DNA from: an uncultured Clostridium sp.
Lineage (GTDB): Bacteria > Bacillota_A > Clostridia > TANB77 > CAG-508
DNA: 9,824 bases
Direction: 5' to 3'
NCBI GenBank assembly: GCA_946491915.1
Contig: CAMLYR010000052.1
Coordinates: 1 to 9,824 of the forward strand
Shown here one piece after another: positions 5,815 through 9,824 of the stretch; positions within the stretch are counted from its first letter, which is position 1; every line of letters begins with the position of its first letter. The translations under genes were made by a program, and so were the position numbers. The notes beneath the pieces were generated by a model. That model was not told where the DNA came from and ran no database searches. It worked only from the letters and a program-made list of their open reading frames with translations.

Positions 5815-6708
5815 TCAATTTTTCAATTCTTCTATAACATCATTATATGCTTGTGTTGTAACTTCTTCCTCAGAGTTATGATCAATTATCCAAATATGTT
5901 TTGCATTTTCATATTCTTTGATTTCTACATCTCCATTTGCAACATCTGCTTTTTCTTTTAGCAAATGACAATCTGAATTTAATATGTCATCTGTTCCTAT
6001 AAATATTTTTATATTTTGTAATGTAGACACATCTCCATCAATTGGATTTACTAAATAACTATTGATTCCATCATTTCCTGCATAGGCAATACCTGCTAAT
6101 CTTAAAACTTCTTTATTTAAGATGGTATCTCTTTTTTCTATTTCTTGTATATTTTTATTTTCTAATCTTATATCAAGCCATGGAGAAATTAAAATTGTTT
6201 TTACAGGAAGCACTACTGTTTCTTCTGCCATTTTTTCATATAATCCCAGTGCCAATCCTCCTCCTGCTGAATCTCCCATTAAAATGACATTTTCACTTCC
6301 AACATTTTCTACAATTTCTTTATATAATGGTTCTACCATATTGTATACATCTTGATAATGATATTTGGGTGTTAATGGATAATCAGGCATAATGACAGTA
6401 TATCCTGTATCTTTTACGATATTTTCTAAAAAATCCCAGTGATTTTGTGTAGCTTCTGCTACATAAGATCCCCCATGAAAGTATATGATATATTTTTGAT
6501 TATCACTTTCTTCAACATTCTTTTGTTTAACTGTAAATACATTTCTTTCCATATATGTATATGTGTTTATTTCACATTCTTCTATAATTTGTCTTGGTTC
6601 TCTTGTCTCAATATCTGTATTAAAAAAATATGCTATTGTTAATGCCAAAATGCTAAGACATATAGCCATGATTCCTACAAGTATTCTTATTATGATTGTT
6701 TTTTTCAT
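5815..6708 (-). CDS. HSL-type alpha/beta hydrolase (esterase/deacetylase-like) with N-terminal membrane anchor
   Basis: The 297-residue enzyme has a single hydrophobic helix at about 4-29 and then a complete hormone-sensitive-lipase-type core. This comprises YFHGGSYV (oxyanion-hole HGG at 78-80), PDYPLTPKYHYQ (108-119), the nucleophile elbow GDSAGGG (Ser147), SPWLDI (175-180), GTDDIL (Asp241) and the His271 of KHIW. It should hydrolyse carboxyl esters, probably outside the membrane. I chose the ATG at 6708 because AAGGTGG (6720-6714) sits five bases upstream. A GTG three codons earlier (6717) would fall within that site and has only an A/G-rich leader. It starts the three-gene module, after xerD's terminator and a possible promoter at 6844-6815. 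Pairing an esterase with an acyltransferase suggests addition and removal of the same acyl group. The fold is certain, the substrate is not. Confidence 0.9.
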   Translation of the reverse strand: MKKTIIIRILVGIMAICLSILALTIAYFFNTDIETREPRQIIEECEINTYTYMERNVFTVKQKNVEESDNQKYIIYFHGGSYVAEATQNHWDFLENIVKDTGYTVIMPDYPLTPKYHYQDVYNMVEPLYKEIVENVGSENVILMGDSAGGGLALGLYEKMAEETVVLPVKTILISPWLDIRLENKNIQEIEKRDTILNKEVLRLAGIAYAGNDGINSYLVNPIDGDVSTLQNIKIFIGTDDILNSDCHLLKEKADVANGDVEIKEYENAKHIWIIDHNSEEEVTTQAYNDVIEELKN

Positions 6709-6814
6709 TTCTTCCACCTTTTCTTTTTGTTATTATTTTTCATTGTATCGGAAAATCGCCTTTTATTTTGATTCTTTGTAAAATTTTCCCGTATCCAATA
6801 TTCTTATAAATGAT

Positions 6815-6844
6815 ATTTTACCATATCTTTTATTGTCTATACAA
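6815..6844 (-). promoter_or_regulatory. Possible promoter of the hydrolase-acyltransferase module
   Basis: TTGTAT (6844-6839), an 18-base spacer and TAAAAT (6820-6815), preceded by TGG, lie between the xerD terminator and the hydrolase gene on the minus strand. The leader would be about 100 bases. The matches are moderate, but the location just after a strong terminator is right for a new transcription unit. Confidence 0.45.
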
Positions 6845-6881
6845 GTTTATTTTTTTAGTTTCAGTATTTTTCCTATACCAC

Positions 6882-6912
6882 AAAAAAACAGCTATATTTA
6901 TTGTATAGCTGT
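6882..6912 (-). terminator. Intrinsic terminator downstream of xerD
   Basis: Read on the minus strand, ACAGCTATA (6912-6904) and TATAGCTGT (6896-6888) form a perfect 9-bp stem with a 7-base loop. A run of T residues follows (plus-strand A tract 6882-6888). It begins 15 bases after the xerD stop and separates the spoIIM/xerD unit from the hydrolase module. Confidence 0.92.
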
Positions 6913-6927
6913 CGTCTATTTCAATTA

Positions 6928-7809
6928 TTATGCTCTTGGATGTGCTTTTTTATAAATATCTCTTAAGCCCTCATCTTGGAATTGCATATATACTTGTGTA
7001 GAAGATATATCTGAATGTCCAAGCATAGTTTGAATAGCTCTTAAATCTGCACCATTTTGTAATAAATGTGTTGCAAATGAATGTCTTAATACATGTGGTG
7101 TAATGTCTTTTGTAATATGTGCTTGTTCTTTATAATATTTGATAATTTTCCAGAATCCTTGTCTTGTAAGTCTTCCACCATTTACGTTAACAAATAACGC
7201 TTTTTCATCTTCATTTTTAATTAAGATTCCTCTTGCTTGCTCAATATATTCTTTTAAAGCTTTTAATGACATTGAACCTAATGGGATAATTCTTTGTTTA
7301 TTTCCACTTTTGCAGATAACATAAGCTTCCTCTAAGTTAACATCATCTATATTTAAAGAAATAATTTCTGTTACTCTCATTCCTGTAGCATAAGCAAATT
7401 CTAACATTGCTTTATCTCTTACACCTTTTAAGTCAACAGTATCAGGTTGTTTTAATAACAATTCTACTTCTTTTGCTGTCAATACATTTGGTGTTCTTTT
7501 CTCTATTTTTGGAGATTGAATATTTGCTGTTGGATCTACCTTTATCTTTTTATTCTTTAATATAAATTGATAGAAAGAACGAATTGATGCAATACATCTA
7601 GAAATACTTGATGCTTTTTTTCCTTGTTCTTGCAAACCTTTAATGTAATTTTGCATATCTTCTTCTTTTACCCTATTATAATGAATTCCGTTTTCCTCTA
7701 AATATTTTCTAAATTGCTTCAAATCTCTTTTGTATGATTGTAATGTATTATCTGATAATTTCTTGTCATTTTCTAAAAAGTTAAAAAAGAATTTTAGTTG
7801 TCTTTCCAT
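6928..7809 (-). CDS. xerD: Site-specific tyrosine recombinase XerD
   Basis: This 293-residue recombinase resolves chromosome dimers at dif in the cytoplasm by cutting and rejoining DNA through a phosphotyrosine. Residues 1-85 form the SAM-like core-binding domain (FLENDKKLSDNTLQSYKRDL, then SISRCIASIRSFYQF). The catalytic domain carries the full set of active residues: Arg145 (ATGMRVTE), Lys167 (CKSGNKQR), His239 and Arg242 (HVLRHSFATHLL), His265 (LGHSDISST) and nucleophile Tyr274 (VYMQF). Length is normal and nothing is broken. AGGGG (7820-7816) lies six bases before the ATG. spoIIM ends 99 bp upstream, a neighbourhood I recall from other spore-formers, which favours the housekeeping XerD over a phage integrase. 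XerC cannot be fully excluded by eye. A weak TTGATA-N18-TAAATA (7871-7842) could be its own promoter. It ends in a strong terminator. Confidence 0.92.
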   Translation of the reverse strand: MERQLKFFFNFLENDKKLSDNTLQSYKRDLKQFRKYLEENGIHYNRVKEEDMQNYIKGLQEQGKKASSISRCIASIRSFYQFILKNKKIKVDPTANIQSPKIEKRTPNVLTAKEVELLLKQPDTVDLKGVRDKAMLEFAYATGMRVTEIISLNIDDVNLEEAYVICKSGNKQRIIPLGSMSLKALKEYIEQARGILIKNEDEKALFVNVNGGRLTRQGFWKIIKYYKEQAHITKDITPHVLRHSFATHLLQNGADLRAIQTMLGHSDISSTQVYMQFQDEGLRDIYKKAHPRA

Positions 7810-7908
7810 TTTTTTCCCCTACCTCTATATTTTTTAAATTGTATTTACATAAACTATATATGTTATATCAAACTATTAAAAAAAAGTAAATACATTTTTT
7901 GATATTTT

Positions 7909-8547
7909 TTAAAAATATTTAATAACTAGTTTTAATATATTAGTAGATATAAATATTTCTATCACAGATGCAATAACTAATACAACTAGCATTATTATGG
8001 AAAATACAGTATGCCTTAAGATCTCTATTTTTACATTTTCTTTTGTCTTATCTTTTACAATGGATTTATACAATTTTATCCCACTTACCGCTAATGCTAA
8101 AATTGCAGGAATTAATAAAATATTTTGTAACAATAGAGATACTAATACAAAACTAATTCCTTTGCCTAATCCCATAATCGTAATACATAATGAAATCGTA
8201 TATCCTAAGCAAAATCCTCTATACAAAATAATAGCAAATACAATCGGAATCCCAATAACCGTTGTTCCAAAAAACCAGATAATAATTGCCAATCCTATAT
8301 TCTGTATGATTGAATTCTTTAATAATTCTACACTATTTATGCTTTCCAGTCCCTTAAATTTCTCTATAAATTGATTTAGATAATCTGTTATTTCTGTCTT
8401 AGGTGTTTCTTGTAAATGATTGATAAAAAACACTCCACTAAATATTCCAATGACAAATATCAAAAAAATGATAACATATTCTTTTTTATTGTTTATCACA
8501 TGTTCTTTTATTATTTTTAATACTCTAAGTTGTTTCTTTTCTCTCAT
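7909..8547 (-). CDS. spoIIM: Stage II sporulation protein M
   Basis: SpoIIM is an integral membrane protein of the SpoIID-SpoIIM-SpoIIP machine, which remodels septal peptidoglycan so that the mother cell can engulf the forespore. The 212 residues match the usual length (about 215). Membrane segments lie at about 24-43, 80-108, 113-127, 131-157 and 181-206. The first is followed by a loop of about 37 residues (IEKFKGL...) before SIIQNIGLAIIIWFFG. GIPIVFAIILYRGFCLGYTIS (99-119) is a family block. AAGGAGAT (8560-8553) is five bases from the ATG, and part of it falls within an inverted repeat listed separately. The gene lies 115 bp downstream of the endonuclease Q gene and 99 bp upstream of xerD on the same strand. 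In Bacillus it is expressed in the mother cell under sigma-E; I found no convincing sigma-E site here. Its presence implies a spore-former. Confidence 0.94.
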   Translation of the reverse strand: MREKKQLRVLKIIKEHVINNKKEYVIIFLIFVIGIFSGVFFINHLQETPKTEITDYLNQFIEKFKGLESINSVELLKNSIIQNIGLAIIIWFFGTTVIGIPIVFAIILYRGFCLGYTISLCITIMGLGKGISFVLVSLLLQNILLIPAILALAVSGIKLYKSIVKDKTKENVKIEILRHTVFSIIMLVVLVIASVIEIFISTNILKLVIKYF

Positions 8548-8556
8548 AAAAATCTC

Positions 8557-8589
8557 CTTATCGTTTATACATAATGTGTATTCGATAAG
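8557..8589 (-). promoter_or_regulatory. Inverted repeat overlapping the spoIIM ribosome binding site
   Basis: CTTATCG (8557-8563) and CGATAAG (8583-8589) are perfect 7-bp arms. Inside them ATACA (8567-8571) pairs with TGTAT (8577-8581) around a 5-base loop. On the minus-strand transcript the second outer arm ends with the AAG of the spoIIM AAGGAG site, so folding would hide part of it. The element could be an RNA switch on translation or a protein-binding operator. No T run follows, so it is not a terminator. Confidence 0.55.
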
Positions 8590-8662
8590 AAGATTTATAG
8601 AACTATTTTTTTAATTTTTCATTTTCAATATACAAAGGCATTCTATGTTTAAATATTCTAAA

Positions 8663-9824
8663 CTACACAACTTTTCCGTAGTTTCCTCCACCACCAGATT
8701 GTACTTTACATTCTCCATTTCTGGCTCTTTCAATTGTGTCTGCAATTTTTTCTCCCACAACTGCTTCTATATCATCTTTTGATAATTTATGTAAAATATT
8801 CATTTCTGTATCAAAAGTATCTAATAATTTAGTAATCGTTTTTCCTCCTACCCCTGGAATAAATCCTAAAGGAATTTGATACACATATGGGGGTCTATTT
8901 TCTGGACTTTTCGATTCTTGTTTATCACGAATTAATTCAATTCTATCAAAAACACCAAATGTTACATTTTTTCCACCACAATATGGACAAACCTCTACTG
9001 GTTCTTTTGTTTCTATCGCTTTTTCACAATCATCACAATATGTTCTATGATATTTTCCCAATTTAGGGTCTAATCCATAATTGGCAACTACTTTTCTTCC
9101 ATCTTCATTTTTTAAAGCTTTTACAATTTCTTTAAATGAAATATCTTCTACTTGCATTTTATTATATTCTCTTGCAATTTTTGGCAAAGAATGCGCATCT
9201 GAATTCGTAACAAAAGTTTTATTTTCTAATTCAGAAATCATATCTGCTAAATAGGTATCTGAACTTAGTCCCAATTCTACTGCAAAAATTTTATCATATT
9301 TTTCTTTAAATATATATTGTAATCTATCTGTACAATTTCCATAATAGCTTTTATGTGGTGTAAAAATATGTGCAGGTATCAAAATTCCATGATATCTTTC
9401 TACCATATCAATCAAATCATATCCTGATAAATCTGACCTTTGCGTACTTAATGTAATATTTTTTAGATGATGGCTTAATTCATTTGAAAATCCTTTGATA
9501 TCTACTAAATGTGGAAAGAAACAAATATTATGTGCTGCACCCTTTTTCCCATTTCTTCCTTCTTCTGAAGTTTCTACTTCACTTCCTAAAAGGATACAAA
9601 CTTTATCTTTATAAATAATACCTCCATCTTCTAATTCATAAGCATCTCCTGTTTTTAAGAAGTTTTCTATATCTTCTATTACATATGGTGATGCACAATC
9701 AATAATTCCTACAACATGAATTCCTTTTCTTTCTGCACATTCTTTTGCAATGTTTGCAAAATTCAAAGATCTTGCTGCTGTTATTTTTATTGGTTTTCCA
9801 TTTTCACTTCTTCCTATGTGTACA
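8663..9824 (-). CDS. Endonuclease Q family protein (PHP domain, zinc ribbon, HhH), 5' end beyond window
   Basis: EndoQ nicks DNA 5' of deaminated bases (uracil, hypoxanthine) and abasic sites. It is known from archaea and some Bacilli and Clostridia. The frame stays open to the right edge, giving 386 visible residues. They begin VHIGRSENGKPIKITAARSLNFANIAKE, so the in-frame TTG at 9766 is not the start, and I estimate only about ten residues are missing. The PHP-type metal site is spread over the visible H2 of VHIGR, GIIDCASP (Asp42), GSEVE (about 80-84), AAHNICFF (His98), PAHIFTP (His152) and NSDAH (Asp209, His211). A CxxC...CxxC zinc ribbon follows at 263/266 and 279/282. The C-terminus has helix-hairpin-helix motifs (IPLGFIPGVGGKTITKLL at 317-334, then VVGEKIADTIERA) and the tail SGGGGNYGKV. 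All family parts are intact. It lies 115 bp upstream of spoIIM. Confidence 0.87.
   Translation of the reverse strand, partial: VHIGRSENGKPIKITAARSLNFANIAKECAERKGIHVVGIIDCASPYVIEDIENFLKTGDAYELEDGGIIYKDKVCILLGSEVETSEEGRNGKKGAAHNICFFPHLVDIKGFSNELSHHLKNITLSTQRSDLSGYDLIDMVERYHGILIPAHIFTPHKSYYGNCTDRLQYIFKEKYDKIFAVELGLSSDTYLADMISELENKTFVTNSDAHSLPKIAREYNKMQVEDISFKEIVKALKNEDGRKVVANYGLDPKLGKYHRTYCDDCEKAIETKEPVEVCPYCGGKNVTFGVFDRIELIRDKQESKSPENRPPYVYQIPLGFIPGVGGKTITKLLDTFDTEMNILHKLSKDDIEAVVGEKIADTIERARNGECKVQSGGGGNYGKVV

Noticed and set aside
6715..6717. GTG start for the alpha/beta hydrolase
   Set aside because: The GTG lies inside AAGGTGG, which is correctly spaced as the ribosome binding site for the ATG at 6708.
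7860..7920. AT-only hairpin after spoIIM as terminator
   Set aside because: The possible stem is made only of A-T pairs and is indistinguishable from background in this AT-rich DNA.
7997..8374. Plus-strand open frame of 125 codons inside spoIIM
   Set aside because: It is the antisense shadow of the spoIIM membrane protein, with no initiation signals or domain pattern.
8564..8600. Sigma-E-like promoter before spoIIM (AATACACAT resembling CATACA-T)
   Set aside because: No acceptable -35 lies at the required 14-15 base spacing, and the similarity is partial.
9764..9766. TTG as start codon of the endonuclease Q family protein
   Set aside because: The frame continues upstream to the window edge with VHIGRSENGKPIKITAARS, which fits the conserved start of the PHP domain, so the true start is outside the window.

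Overview
This is a low-GC stretch of a Gram-positive chromosome. I counted GC by hand in three sample lines inside genes and got about 27%. The genes have strong AGGAGG-type ribosome binding sites and short T-run terminators, and a stage II sporulation gene (spoIIM) is present. Together these point to a spore-forming member of the Clostridia, or a close low-GC Firmicutes relative. Nearly everything is on the minus strand. The one exception is a small lipoprotein gene at 3252-3800, whose GC content is clearly higher.

Reading the minus strand from right to left, the window opens with a 5'-truncated endonuclease Q family gene (deaminated-base repair), then spoIIM, then xerD (tyrosine recombinase), which ends in a textbook terminator at 6882-6912. 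Next comes a three-gene module: a membrane-anchored HSL-type alpha/beta hydrolase, a soluble acyltransferase of the condensation-domain fold with an intact HxxxDG motif, and a six-helix membrane protein resembling DUF6320. The acyltransferase/hydrolase pairing suggests acylation and deacylation of an unknown substrate at the membrane. This is one of the two best candidates here for an undescribed system.

The plus-strand lipoprotein gene faces the end of this module. It has its own extended -10 promoter and a terminator hairpin that contains its stop codon. It encodes a phage-tail-lysozyme fold in which the catalytic Glu position is Leu. To its left, about 480 bp of very AT-rich spacer precedes an Rpn-family PD-(D/E)XK nuclease gene. 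That gene carries three tandem GLEQ repeats and, at codon 200, an internal ATG with a strong ribosome binding site. This layout would produce a C-terminal 'RpnS'-like antitoxin from inside the toxin gene, and it is the other strong candidate. Downstream lies an orphan family-5 solute-binding protein with an N-terminal membrane anchor and no lipobox. The first 45 codons of recA follow, with a perfect-consensus promoter and a LexA-type box overlapping the likely transcript start.

In function the window is mostly DNA maintenance (recA, xerD, EndoQ, Rpn), plus sporulation (spoIIM), envelope acyl chemistry and peptide binding. I saw no tRNA, rRNA, CRISPR array, insertion sequence or riboswitch.
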